The notes under the pieces were generated by a model. That model was not told the DNA's origin and ran no database searches. It worked only from the letters and a program-made list of their open reading frames with translations. A stretch of DNA of 24,768 nt from a virus, in the IMG/VR virus record IMGVR_UViG_3300042549_005655, positions 1-24,768 of that record; one strand, 5' to 3'. The position numbers and the translations under genes were made by a program. Positions 1 through 6,841 of the stretch are shown here, one piece after another (positions within the stretch are counted from its first letter, which is position 1; every line of letters starts with the position of its first letter).

Positions 1-897
1 AATCAAAGATGTTGCATTATGTATTAAAGTTAATGAGCCTGTGAATCTTACATATCTTAAAGTCCCTTCACTTCCTGTACCAAATGAAGCTATTGTAGCT
101 GTTCCTGTTATATCTACGTTAGCTGAATTAGCTGAATATATATTAGTAGTTGTTGCACTTGCTAGTATTACAGTTGGAGCTTCGTTTAATGCTCCTGTTA
201 AAGTTCCGCCACCTAGAAATTTAGGTCTAAAATAATTAGTCCATAAATTTGTATAAGTTACTTTTTTAGACTTATTCGAATCTTCTGAATCTGATATAAT
301 AGTACTATCTGCATCTACTACTGTTGTTTTTGCACTATTACCATTTATCCAACCACCAAATAGAGTATTTGTGAGCCAAGTTAAACCTACTACCCACGCT
401 CTTGACGCTATTTGTGCAACTGCATTGCCATCATTTTTGTAGTATAACTCCCCATCACTCCCAGCAAATATAGCAGTTTCAGAAGCAGAAGCAGTAGCAT
501 TGCTAGATTGATGTTTTAACCCAACGTGCCCATTTCCACCTGTACCATTTACCTTAACTCCTTTACCATTTAAGTTGTAATTACCTATATCAATGTCTTG
601 GTTTGCGTTGCCACCATCTAGGTCTAATTTTAAATCTAAAGCAGTTTGAGTAGCAGTAGAAATTGGTTTATTTAAATCACTTGTATTATCAACATTACCC
701 AACCCTACTAAAGATTTATTTAATGTTTGTTGTTCGGCTTGGTTTAATGAGTTACCAATATACACCTTACCATTTGCCAAATCAGAACTTAACCCACCAG
801 CATCAACTGCATCTGCTAATTGTCTGAAATTTTCATCAACTTCAAGGCTAGTTAATTTACTACCTTTATCTTCTCTATAAACTATATCTACTGGCAT
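1..897 (-). CDS. Tail fibre / receptor-binding-type structural protein (3' end cut by window edge)
   Basis: This is an open frame of 299 codons from ATG at 897 to the left edge with no stop, so the C-terminus lies outside the window. The N-terminus (residues 11-27) has the G-x-x-LT-x-x-EVD-x-NF-x-x-L pattern often found at the start of phage tail fibre or collar proteins. Residues 62-90 hold SLVGLGNVDNTSDLNKPIS followed by TATQTALDLK, a widespread phage fibre repeat that usually links N-terminal attachment regions to receptor-binding shafts. The rest is rich in Gly, Asn, Thr and Ser, as expected for a beta-rich trimeric fibre. The start overlaps the stop of the upstream gene by 10 nt, so it is the promoter-distal visible gene of the late operon. 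The role (host recognition or a virion appendage) is inferred from family; the receptor is unknown. Confidence 0.75.
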   Translation of the reverse strand, partial: MPVDIVYREDKGSKLTSLEVDENFRQLADAVDAGGLSSDLANGKVYIGNSLNQAEQQTLNKSLVGLGNVDNTSDLNKPISTATQTALDLKLDLDGGNANQDIDIGNYNLNGKGVKVNGTGGNGHVGLKHQSSNATASASETAIFAGSDGELYYKNDGNAVAQIASRAWVVGLTWLTNTLFGGWINGNSAKTTVVDADSTIISDSEDSNKSKKVTYTNLWTNYFRPKFLGGGTLTGALNEAPTVILASATTTNIYSANSANVDITGTATIASFGTGSEGTLRYVRFTGSLTLIHNATSLI

Positions 898-1412
898 ACT
901 GTTTGGCAATTAGAATATTTATTAATCTCTATTGTAATATCAAATTTTAATAATGTTGATAATGGATTTAGTTTTGTAACTACATTTCCTAATTCTTCAT
1001 TATAAATTCTAAACTTATCATTATCAAAATTAGTAATGTTAATAGTTAAATTATTAACTCCTAAGTCTAACTTATTTTGATAGGTTAAATTTTGGTATAA
1101 AGTAGTTAAAACGGCATTGTAAATATTATCCTCAGTTTGTTTTTTTGCATAAACAATAATCGAATAATTCTTACTTACAATCGTTTCAAATCCATCTCCA
1201 AAACCATTATCATAATTATTATTTTGGCTTGTTTCTCTTTGTTGAAAATATAATTGAACATCATATTTATCATCTAAAACAACTTTTTCCGAACCAATAT
1301 AATTTATTATTTTACCTTCCTTTTCAACTACATCAACCACGCCAAAAATACCACTTTTTACCCCTGTAAAAGTAGTTTTAAATCGTGTAACTAATAAATC
1401 TATAATATCCAT
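888..1412 (-). CDS. Putative tail-completion / tail terminator protein
   Basis: A 174-aa protein with no motif I can name. It is mixed alpha/beta, opens with a short helix (MDIIDLLVTRFK) and then has several beta-strand-like stretches, a shape compatible with small tail terminator proteins. Position supports this: it follows an HK97-gp10-like gene, is downstream of capsid and connector genes, and precedes the fibre. It starts at a TAATG junction with the preceding gene (stop and start share one A), which argues for translational coupling. The C-terminus has two cysteines (NCQTVC). The tail-completion role is an inference from synteny only; it could equally be another head-tail joining protein. 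Confidence 0.5.
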   Translation of the reverse strand: MDIIDLLVTRFKTTFTGVKSGIFGVVDVVEKEGKIINYIGSEKVVLDDKYDVQLYFQQRETSQNNNYDNGFGDGFETIVSKNYSIIVYAKKQTEDNIYNAVLTTLYQNLTYQNKLDLGVNNLTINITNFDNDKFRIYNEELGNVVTKLNPLSTLLKFDITIEINKYSNCQTVCQ

Positions 1413-1855
1413 TATTTTAAATATTTAGCTAGTATTTCATTAAATGCTTTTTTTTCTTCTTTACTTAAAGCAAATAATTTTTTAAATCTTTGCTCTTGAT
1501 ATTCAGCTTTTTGTGAACCGTTTGGAGTTTGTTTATTTCCGTTCGGTCTTTGTTGATAACCAAAACTATATTTTCCCTTTCTATTTACACCCCAAATATA
1601 CTCGTTACTCATTTCTCCACTAAGAGTAAAGTTTATATTTGAGTTATTTCGGTTAAACTTTTTTGCTCTATATTTTAAGTAACTTAGATTTTTATAATTA
1701 CCAAAGTTACTGTTATTTATATCTTTACCTTCAAATATCCTTTGTTTTTGAACTGCATAAACAGTTGAAGTAGCTATACGTGTAGCTTTATCAACTAATT
1801 GTTTATCAAATATTGACAAATTTAATTTCTTTGATACAGTTACTTTAACTTTCAT
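1412..1855 (-). CDS. HK97 gp10-like / phage virion morphogenesis protein
   Basis: A small, very basic protein of 147 aa. It opens with a beta-strand-like MKVKVTV, followed by a helix and then the arrangement G-x-x-(Y/F)-x-x-L-x-x-x-Y, a basic stretch, and LSGEM-x-x, which resembles the gp10-like and virion-morphogenesis families that complete heads or tails. The C-terminus is a charged helix (SKEEKKAFNEILAKYLK). I chose the ATG at 1855 because it makes a 4-nt ATGA overlap with the stop of the upstream gene, a junction type seen elsewhere here. An ATG at 1867, four codons earlier, is also possible and would give 151 aa. It sits between the connector gene and the tail-terminator candidate, as expected for a head-tail joining component. 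Confidence 0.55.
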   Translation of the reverse strand: MKVKVTVSKKLNLSIFDKQLVDKATRIATSTVYAVQKQRIFEGKDINNSNFGNYKNLSYLKYRAKKFNRNNSNINFTLSGEMSNEYIWGVNRKGKYSFGYQQRPNGNKQTPNGSQKAEYQEQRFKKLFALSKEEKKAFNEILAKYLK

Positions 1856-2853
1856 ATTTGACGCCAAACTGAATGAACTATTGCATTATTTTCGAAACAA
1901 TCATCACAAGGAACGCAAATATTGTCGAAATAACTTAGTAAACTCTTTTCACTTTCTAGTTTTGAATCACTAATTAATTTATCTATTTGCTCACTTGTAA
2001 ATTCAATTGTAAATAAATTCAATCTTTCAGAATGCTTTTGCTCTTTGTATAAATTAGATAATAAAAGCAATGCAAGTGAATGAATTAAATTCTCTTTAAT
2101 AGAACAAATAAAAGCATCCATAGAGCAGTTAATTTTAAAATTAACTACCATTCCATAAGTACCTTGACCTTGCTCAATAGTATTTACATTTACTACTGTT
2201 TTTTGTGATTTAGCTGGTAAAATACAAATGTTATACCAATCAATATTATAGTAAAGTAAATCTAAGTTTGAGTTATAAGTAAATGCCGTTTTTTTACTTT
2301 GAATTTGGTTTGAATCATAACAAATAAAAATATCTGTTTGTCTTTCAACATCTTCAAAATATTCATACTCAAATTTTACAGTATTAAATCCTTCTGTTAA
2401 ATTAGTTGTAAACTCGTATAATTTTACATTGGTAACTAAATTAAATACATAAAATTTAGCATTACTTACAGCACTTTCAGAGTAAATATTTATACTATAA
2501 AATTTAATACTTTTATATTCTCCTAAATATTGCTGATAACGAATACCAACATATTTATTTTCTTGATCTAAAAGTGTTTCTTTGCCTGTATATGCACCTA
2601 CTTTCTCAATAAATGCTTTATTATGAGTTCTTACTATTTTATTGAATTGTTGCATAAACATAGTCTTATACTCAAGTATAGTCCTACGTTGTACTTTATT
2701 CCATAAATTTATATAATTATCTAGTTCATCATCTGCCAATGAATCTAAGTTATGAAGCGATACACCTTCCATATCATTAATATAGAATCCACTTGGCGGT
2801 ATTACTTCATTTCCGCAATAATTTAAACCTATATAGTCAAGTAAACAATCCAT
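1852..2853 (-). CDS. Conserved Bacteroidetes-phage structural protein, probable head-tail connector
   Basis: A 333-aa protein placed immediately after the major capsid gene. The N-terminus (DCLLDYIGLNYCG, then PPSGFYINDMEGVSL) and the C-terminal helical region with SERLNLFTIEFT and a CVPCDDC cluster look like an uncharacterised structural family I associate with Bacteroidetes siphophages and prophages; that is a recollection, not a search result. The middle third is rich in beta strands (IKFYSINIYSES and similar), suggesting a beta-sandwich domain between helical ends. An in-frame TTG at 2871 would add six residues. I prefer the ATG at 2853 because the TTG lies inside the TAACTTTG promoter-like box just after the terminator. 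Connector function is inferred from gene order. Confidence 0.55.
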   Translation of the reverse strand: MDCLLDYIGLNYCGNEVIPPSGFYINDMEGVSLHNLDSLADDELDNYINLWNKVQRRTILEYKTMFMQQFNKIVRTHNKAFIEKVGAYTGKETLLDQENKYVGIRYQQYLGEYKSIKFYSINIYSESAVSNAKFYVFNLVTNVKLYEFTTNLTEGFNTVKFEYEYFEDVERQTDIFICYDSNQIQSKKTAFTYNSNLDLLYYNIDWYNICILPAKSQKTVVNVNTIEQGQGTYGMVVNFKINCSMDAFICSIKENLIHSLALLLLSNLYKEQKHSERLNLFTIEFTSEQIDKLISDSKLESEKSLLSYFDNICVPCDDCFENNAIVHSVWRQI

Positions 2854-2868
2854 TTCAATTCTTTTTTT

Positions 2869-2895
2869 CAAAGTTAAAAAAAAAGCCTTAACAAA
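2869..2895 (-). promoter_or_regulatory. Promoter-like element after the capsid terminator
   Basis: On the minus strand TAACTTTG (2876-2869) matches the Bacteroidetes -7 consensus TAnnTTTG. A TTTG at 2895-2892, in the loop of the adjoining hairpin, is 15 nt upstream, slightly shorter than the usual 17-23. If used, it would restart transcription for the connector, tail-completion and fibre genes with a leader of only about 10 nt before the ATG at 2853. Moderate support; the -33 spacing is imperfect. Confidence 0.4.
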
Positions 2896-2913
2896 TTAAT
2901 GCTAAGGCTTTTT
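2880..2913 (-). terminator. Intrinsic terminator after major capsid gene
   Basis: A perfect 11-bp stem (arms 2880-2890 and 2903-2913, core AAGCCTTA/TAAGGCTT) encloses a 12-nt loop at 2891-2902. On the minus strand it is followed by a run of nine Ts. It lies 19 nt after the capsid stop codon and fits factor-independent termination, or partial termination that would leave capsid mRNA more abundant than downstream connector mRNA. Its loop is nearly the same as that of the hairpin at 21405-21432. Confidence 0.8.
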
Positions 2914-2931
2914 ATTTTTATTAAATAACTA

Positions 2932-4014
2932 CTAAGATGCTGAATTTGCTTTGTAGCTTAATAAGTGATTAACACCTTGTAAAGTGTCACCATATCCGAA
3001 TGCTTCAGTTGGTTGAATCCAAACACCAGCATTTACTGAAAGTTTAAGATTGTATTTCAAACCACAAGATAAGAACTCCATTTTTGCATCCCATAACAAA
3101 CCATGTACAATAGGGTCTTCAATTGTAAATGTTTGTACAGTTCCTAAATCAACTGCAAATTCTTTAACAAATCTAGGATTTGTCCATACTTGGAATGCAC
3201 CTTTACCAGCTACGATAATATCGTTTGCACCTTTATTATCCACGTATTTATCAACCTCAAATTGATAACCTGAATTAATAGAGCTTTCAATACCTGAATT
3301 TTGTAATCCTGTGTAATTTGATAATCTTGCGAATTTCTCAAAGTTACCTTTACCAATAATATAAGGATTACCAGCCATTTGAATATCAGAACAATCTGAC
3401 ATAATTTCTTGAATACCTGAATAAACAGGAGCACCACCAACAATACCAGTAGCACCAGCATGAATCACATCAATATCCTTTTGAGTAGTTGAACCACCAT
3501 AAAAAGAACCAAAATTAGTGTAAATTCTATCAACAACTTCTTTATTTAATGCCGTTCTAATTGCATCAGTTTTTCTTAAAAAACGCTCGTAAAACTCACG
3601 CATTTTAATCATTGAGTTTGCAGGTAACCCTAAGCCTTGAATTGCTTGAGATGCTGATTGTTCTAATACTGCTACAGTATCTAAAGTTAATGTAATATCT
3701 ATTTCTTTGTAAATATCTAATACAAAATCTTCTGTGATAAATGAATCTTCTGTTCCTGGTTCACATGAAGGCTCATCGCTAACTTGTGCCATTGTAGCAC
3801 GAGGAATATATTTAATTACACCTTTATAATAATGCCCAGCATCATACAGATTACTTAATTTAGAACCTGCTTTATTTTCTTCAGAAATACCTACTTTTAG
3901 TGTACCTACAGGAGTTTGTAAATACTCAGGATTTTGGGTAGTTGCTACCTCTTTTAATGCAAAAAGAATGTCTCTTGCTCTACCTGTTACATTTAGCGAT
4001 GGAATACCAGCCAT
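2932..4014 (-). CDS. Major capsid protein
   Basis: A 360-aa protein directly after the scaffold gene and before a strong terminator, the usual place for a highly expressed capsid gene. It begins MAGIPSLNVTGRARDILFAL and has alternating helices and strands. A long helical region around 115-165 includes FYERFLRKTDAIRTALNKEV, and the C-terminal half is beta-rich with conserved-looking stretches such as NPRFVKEFAVDLG and WIQPTEAFGYGD. This layout is compatible with an HK97-type shell protein, but I see no diagnostic motif proving the fold. No separate prohead protease gene is visible nearby, so maturation may not involve cleavage, or the protease may be unrecognised. The assignment rests on order, length, terminator and general resemblance to capsid proteins of Bacteroidetes phages. 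Confidence 0.75.
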   Translation of the reverse strand: MAGIPSLNVTGRARDILFALKEVATTQNPEYLQTPVGTLKVGISEENKAGSKLSNLYDAGHYYKGVIKYIPRATMAQVSDEPSCEPGTEDSFITEDFVLDIYKEIDITLTLDTVAVLEQSASQAIQGLGLPANSMIKMREFYERFLRKTDAIRTALNKEVVDRIYTNFGSFYGGSTTQKDIDVIHAGATGIVGGAPVYSGIQEIMSDCSDIQMAGNPYIIGKGNFEKFARLSNYTGLQNSGIESSINSGYQFEVDKYVDNKGANDIIVAGKGAFQVWTNPRFVKEFAVDLGTVQTFTIEDPIVHGLLWDAKMEFLSCGLKYNLKLSVNAGVWIQPTEAFGYGDTLQGVNHLLSYKANSAS

Positions 4015-4026
4015 AATATTAATATT

Positions 4027-4854
4027 TTATACTGTTTGGTGAATTTGTTGATTAAGTCTATCCGCCCATGAGTTAGTTTTTACTTGTACAGTTTGAGTTT
4101 GTGGTGTAGCTTGTGGCGTAGCTTGTTGAGAAACTTTTAACAGTTTATTTTCAGCTAATGCTTTACTTACAACATCCTCATAACGTCCTTCAAAAGATAA
4201 ACTTTCATCAGCGGTTTGGCGAAGTTCTATTTTACCATTAATTAAAACAGGCTTAGCACCTACTTTATTAAGGTATTCATTCAATGCCATTTTTGAAATT
4301 GAATCAATAAAAGGAATTTCAGTATTTAAAGGATTTTTTCTAATGTAATCAGTTGTAATCCAATCAAGTCTTTCGTTTTGATGTTGTTGAACTAATTCCT
4401 TATTAGCATTTGCGAAACTTTCCTTTTCTGCTTGTATTTCCTTCATTTTTTGCTCATATTGAGCAATCAATTCAGCTTCTTTTTTTGAACCATCTTTAGC
4501 ACCGTTTATGCTATCAATCAAAGTTTTAGCTTCCTTTGTAAGTAAACCAATTCTTTTAAATGATTGTGGCTCAGTTGCTTTTAATTCGTCGTACTTTTCG
4601 TCAGTAATACCAAAAGTTTTGAAATTTTCTTTTAGTGTTGCATCAATACCGTCACTAAATTGGCTAAAATAATGACCTTTAATTTCTTTGTCATTTTTTG
4701 CTTTAGTAATTGATATTAAAGAACTAAATGAAGGTGCTAAAGTTTCATCAACTTCAACTGTTTCAACTGACTTCAGTAAATTTTGGAATGATTCAGAATT
4801 AATTTCCGTTCCCGATTTCTCGGCTAATTTTAATAAGATTTCTCCAAGTTTCAT
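4027..4854 (-). CDS. Head scaffolding protein
   Basis: A 275-aa, strongly helical and charged protein 12 nt upstream of the capsid gene. Residues about 108-165 form a long Lys/Glu/Gln-rich coiled coil (AQYEQKMKEIQAEKESFANA and flanks), and the C-terminal region has a low-complexity QQATPQATPQTQTVQ linker (about 245-259) before a short conserved-looking tail (SWADRLNQQIHQTV). Coiled-coil body, flexible linker, short C-terminal capsid-binding tail and location just before the capsid gene are typical of phage scaffolds. It begins a minus-strand unit next to a divergent regulatory region and is separated from portal and MuF by the plus-strand cassette. It could also be a minor head protein, but scaffold is the best fit. 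Confidence 0.7.
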   Translation of the reverse strand: MKLGEILLKLAEKSGTEINSESFQNLLKSVETVEVDETLAPSFSSLISITKAKNDKEIKGHYFSQFSDGIDATLKENFKTFGITDEKYDELKATEPQSFKRIGLLTKEAKTLIDSINGAKDGSKKEAELIAQYEQKMKEIQAEKESFANANKELVQQHQNERLDWITTDYIRKNPLNTEIPFIDSISKMALNEYLNKVGAKPVLINGKIELRQTADESLSFEGRYEDVVSKALAENKLLKVSQQATPQATPQTQTVQVKTNSWADRLNQQIHQTV

Positions 4855-4892
4855 TGGACTGTAATTATTTAGTTTAAACTTATGGCAAATAT

Positions 4893-4923
4893 ATTGTATA
4901 TTAAAAAAACATTATTACATTTG
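4893..4923 (+). promoter_or_regulatory. Bacteroidetes-type promoter of the accessory operon
   Basis: TTG at 4893-4895, a 20-nt spacer and TACATTTG at 4916-4923 match the TTG-N17-23-TAnnTTTG consensus of Flavobacterium and relatives. Transcription would start near 4928-4932, about 18 nt before the ATG of the RHH gene. It would drive the whole plus-strand cassette to the terminator at 7137-7162. Confidence 0.6.
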
Positions 4924-4938
4924 TAACATAGTGTAACA
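4915..4938. repeat. Candidate operator: TGTAACA repeats
   Basis: TGTAACA occurs at 4922-4928 and again at 4932-4938, exactly 10 bp apart (one helical turn). TTACA at 4915-4919 forms an inverted repeat with TGTAA at 4922-4926 across the -7 box. Such closely spaced short repeats over a promoter are the usual operators of ribbon-helix-helix proteins, and an RHH-like gene starts 10 bp downstream. Binding is inferred. Confidence 0.45.
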
Positions 4939-4947
4939 CTTTAATAC

Positions 4948-5088
4948 ATGAGTAAGAATAGAATAACTGCACATACAACCCCTTTTGTTAAACAATACTA
5001 TGAAAAATTAGCAAAAGATAGAAGGACTTCAATAAGTCAAGTTGCGGAAGAAGTATTGTATAATGAAGCTAAAAAAAATTCAAAATGA
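4948..5088 (+). CDS. Small ribbon-helix-helix (CopG/Arc-like) regulator
   Basis: A 46-aa protein whose pattern fits an RHH DNA-binding domain: a short strand near ITAHTTPF (residues 6-13), helix 1 FVKQYYEKLAKDRR (13-26), a turn with TSIS, and helix 2 ISQVAEEVLYNEAKK (29-43). RHH proteins act as dimers that insert a two-stranded beta ribbon into the major groove. It is the first gene of the plus-strand cassette, directly behind a promoter with tandem TGTAACA repeats, so autoregulation of the cassette and perhaps repression of the divergent scaffold promoter is a sensible inference. Its stop overlaps the next start as ATGA. Being so short, the family call rests on pattern alone. Confidence 0.6.
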   Translation: MSKNRITAHTTPFVKQYYEKLAKDRRTSISQVAEEVLYNEAKKNSK

Positions 5089-5225
5089 GTGATGAACAAT
5101 ATAATTTAGAATTAATTGCAGAAACTGTAGTTAATGTTGAAAGGAAATATAAACGCTTTTTAATTAGTCTTATATTAACTTCTTTAGTATGTTTTGCAAT
5201 GTTAACAATAATTATAATTAAATAA
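5085..5225 (+). CDS. Small single-pass membrane protein
   Basis: A 46-aa protein with an acidic N-terminus (MSDEQYNLELIAETVVN), a basic anchor (ERKYKR) and one hydrophobic segment at about residues 25-45 (FLISLILTSLVCFAMLTIII) ending in Lys. By the positive-inside rule the N-terminus should be cytoplasmic. It overlaps the previous gene by ATGA and joins the methyltransferase gene through TAATG, so it is embedded in the operon. Function unknown; small phage membrane proteins of this kind often affect entry, lysis timing or superinfection, but nothing in the sequence decides this. Confidence 0.6.
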   Translation: MSDEQYNLELIAETVVNVERKYKRFLISLILTSLVCFAMLTIIIIK

Positions 5226-5722
5226 TGAAAAAACAACCAAGTAAACACATTTGGGATTCTGAAACAGAATGTGCAAAGTTCTTAGCTAACTTTTGCGAAA
5301 TGTCAAATTTATTTAAAATCCTTGAAGTAGGAGTTTGGCAGGGTGCTACATCGGTATATCTTGAAAAAGTTTCAAGTGAATTTGTAGGTATTGATATTGT
5401 TAATGAGCAAATAACAAGCGAATTAATAAAGAGTAAAACCTTAGTAGGAGATTCTATCGAAGTAATGAAAACTTTACAATCAAACTACTTTGATTTGATT
5501 TTCATTGATACTACACACGAATATGAACGTACTAAAATTGAATTTAAAGAGGCTGAAAGGCTTATTAAACAAAACGGTTATATTGCTTTGCATGATTCAA
5601 TTTCGCATCAAGGTGTAAAGAAATGGATTGACGAAATTAAAGGTAATAAAGGACTTGAAATTATAACCTTTGAAACACCAAACGCTAACGGTTTAACTAT
5701 TGTAAAATATTTGTATGAGTAA
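5225..5722 (+). CDS. Class I SAM-dependent methyltransferase (Methyltransf_24-like)
   Basis: A 165-aa protein with a compact Rossmann-type methyltransferase core. Motif I is ILEVGVWQGAT (residues 32-42), the acidic residue after strand 2 is D57 in VGIDIV, VGDS (74-77) is the next cofactor loop, DLIFIDTTHEY (90-100) is the strand-4 region, and GYIALHDS (118-125) follows strand 5. This FIDxxHxY plus LHD pattern is typical of the Methyltransf_24 group, which often modifies sugars or other small molecules, rather than of DNA methyltransferases; no DPPY or NPPY catalytic motif is present. The substrate cannot be told. It starts at TAATG and overlaps the next gene by 8 nt. Together with the window's glycosyltransferase it might act on glycans, but that link is speculative. 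Confidence 0.75.
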   Translation: MKKQPSKHIWDSETECAKFLANFCEMSNLFKILEVGVWQGATSVYLEKVSSEFVGIDIVNEQITSELIKSKTLVGDSIEVMKTLQSNYFDLIFIDTTHEYERTKIEFKEAERLIKQNGYIALHDSISHQGVKKWIDEIKGNKGLEIITFETPNANGLTIVKYLYE

Positions 5723-6128
5723 CGAACTAGAAGATTATTATACCTTTCAAAGAGGTAATACTTATAATATATCATTAAATGATATTAATATAGGTAATTT
5801 TGTTTTTCAAAGATTTGATACTTACCCTAACTGTCATTTTCTAAATAAAGGTAACAATACATTTGTTGAATTTGATAATTTATCTATTAGATTAGATGAA
5901 ATAGATAATTACGAAATAAACCTAATTAAAGAATCTGATTATATTGATAGCAGTAAATTAATTAATGGAACAAAATATTTAATTGGTTCAACTAAAGAAA
6001 ACGCTAAATATTATACTGTAGTTAGTAAATATTCAGAAGGTTATTATGTGTTAAACCATGAAAATAATCAAATTCAAAAATTTATGTATTTATCTTTTGT
6101 AAATTATAAAGTATTTAAAAATGCTTGA
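5715..6128 (+). CDS. Hypothetical protein of the accessory cassette
   Basis: A 137-aa, Asn/Tyr/Ile-rich acidic protein with many beta-strand-like stretches (TYNISLNDINIGNFVFQRF, YYTVVSKYSEGYYVLNH) and no transmembrane segment or motif I recognise. The C-terminal half reads like a small barrel (GTKYLIGSTKENAKYYTVVS). It overlaps the methyltransferase by 8 nt and the superinfection-immunity-like gene by 8 nt, so the three are probably translated together. The very high AT content matches the rest of the cassette. No function is proposed. Confidence 0.6.
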   Translation: MSNELEDYYTFQRGNTYNISLNDINIGNFVFQRFDTYPNCHFLNKGNNTFVEFDNLSIRLDEIDNYEINLIKESDYIDSSKLINGTKYLIGSTKENAKYYTVVSKYSEGYYVLNHENNQIQKFMYLSFVNYKVFKNA

Positions 6129-6291
6129 GTTTATACAGACAGTAATAGTAATACTATTATATTTCTTACCTTCATGTTTAGCACATGATAGTAAAAACTT
6201 TGGTCAAATATTGGCTTTAAACCTTTTATTAGGTTGGACTATTATTGGTTGGATTGTAGCTTTAATTTGGAGTTTAGCACCTAAAAAGTAA
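6121..6291 (+). CDS. Superinfection immunity-type small membrane protein (Imm-like)
   Basis: A 56-aa protein with two hydrophobic segments: about residues 5-20 (IQTVIVILLYFLPSCL) and 30-51 (ILALNLLLGWTIIGWIVALI). Between them is a short polar loop starting AHDSKN, and the end is basic (PKK). The YFLPS-x-x-AH hairpin and the LNLLLGWT-x-IGWIVAL-x-W segment are hallmarks of the family named after T4 Imm, an inner-membrane protein that blocks DNA injection by a second phage. Many members in bacterial genomes have no tested function, so exclusion is likely but not proven. It overlaps the upstream gene by 8 nt and meets the next at TAATG, inside the plus-strand cassette. Confidence 0.75.
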   Translation: MLEFIQTVIVILLYFLPSCLAHDSKNFGQILALNLLLGWTIIGWIVALIWSLAPKK

Positions 6292-6632
6292 TGGTAAATT
6301 TTGAGTATATAAAAAATCATGAAAAAGAAATAAAAGAACTATTTAATAATAGTTCTTTCTTTTATCCTGAAAAAATTGAAGATATTTCATCAAGAATAGA
6401 ACATAATAATGGTATAAGGTTATTTTGCACTAGAAATGTTTATCGTGGCGATATTTCAGTAATTAAAAATATTGTAAAAGTAATGAAGCTATTAAAAGCT
6501 AATCATTTTCAATTTCATGATAATGCTAATAATTTTTGGTTAGACTTTTATTATATTCTATCTGAAAAAGAATTAAACGAAATAAAGAAGTTTAATTTAT
6601 TAAAACAATTAAATGAATTAGAGAATGGATAA
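6291..6632 (+). CDS. Hypothetical protein of the accessory cassette
   Basis: A 113-aa soluble-looking protein, mostly helical and Lys/Asn-rich, with the stretches IKNHEKEIKELFNNSSFFYP and LLKANHFQFHDNANNFWLDF. Several His and aromatic residues sit in the middle, but they form no metal or catalytic motif I can name. It starts at TAATG behind the Imm-like gene and overlaps the next gene by 8 nt. No homologous family recognised. Confidence 0.55.
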   Translation: MVNFEYIKNHEKEIKELFNNSSFFYPEKIEDISSRIEHNNGIRLFCTRNVYRGDISVIKNIVKVMKLLKANHFQFHDNANNFWLDFYYILSEKELNEIKKFNLLKQLNELENG

Positions 6633-6837
6633 AACACTTAAATATATTCAATCATTTTATACAAATGCTGAGTTTATAAATGGCAATGAGTTAAAATTAT
6701 CTGAAAGTTTTGTACTTAAAAAAACTTGCTCTTGTGGTTTCTTAAAGCTTTACAAAGATAATAAACACATTGATAGTGTAAGAACTGGCAACAATACTTT
6801 AATGCTTCAACAAATTAAAAAATATTTAGGCTACTAG
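6625..6837 (+). CDS. Hypothetical small protein of the accessory cassette
   Basis: A 70-aa basic protein with a CSCGF motif (Cys at about 35 and 37) in the middle, a predicted helix at the N-terminus (LKYIQSFYTNAEF) and another at the C-terminus (LMLQQIKKYLGY). Two cysteines alone do not make a zinc site. It overlaps the preceding gene by 8 nt and lies 4 nt before the next. Function unknown. Confidence 0.5.
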   Translation: MDKTLKYIQSFYTNAEFINGNELKLSESFVLKKTCSCGFLKLYKDNKHIDSVRTGNNTLMLQQIKKYLGY

Positions 6838-6841
6838 AATT

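Larger units (their letters stand above)
4855..4947. promoter_or_regulatory. Divergent control region between scaffold and accessory operon
   Basis: This 93-bp AT-rich spacer separates the diverging scaffold (-) and accessory (+) genes. It contains a good plus-strand promoter match, a minus-strand TATATTTG -7 match at 4893-4886 that abuts or overlaps the plus-strand -33 element, and repeated TGTAACA half-sites. Close packing of the two promoter elements suggests mutual interference or shared control by the RHH protein encoded just downstream. Confidence 0.5.

Noticed and set aside
41-235. Plus-strand open frame of 64 codons
   Set aside because: It is antisense to the fibre gene 1-897, which has recognisable fibre motifs.
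2854-2871. TTG start adding six codons to the connector gene
   Set aside because: The TTG is part of the TAACTTTG promoter-like box directly after the terminator; a transcript starting there would exclude it.
3050-3461. Open frames on both strands inside the capsid gene
   Set aside because: Shadows of the capsid gene in other frames; low-complexity hydrophobic content and no start context.
5225-5722. DNA methyltransferase of a restriction or anti-restriction system
   Set aside because: Has SAM-binding motifs but no DPPY/NPPY or PC catalytic motif and no target recognition region; small-molecule-type methyltransferase fits better.
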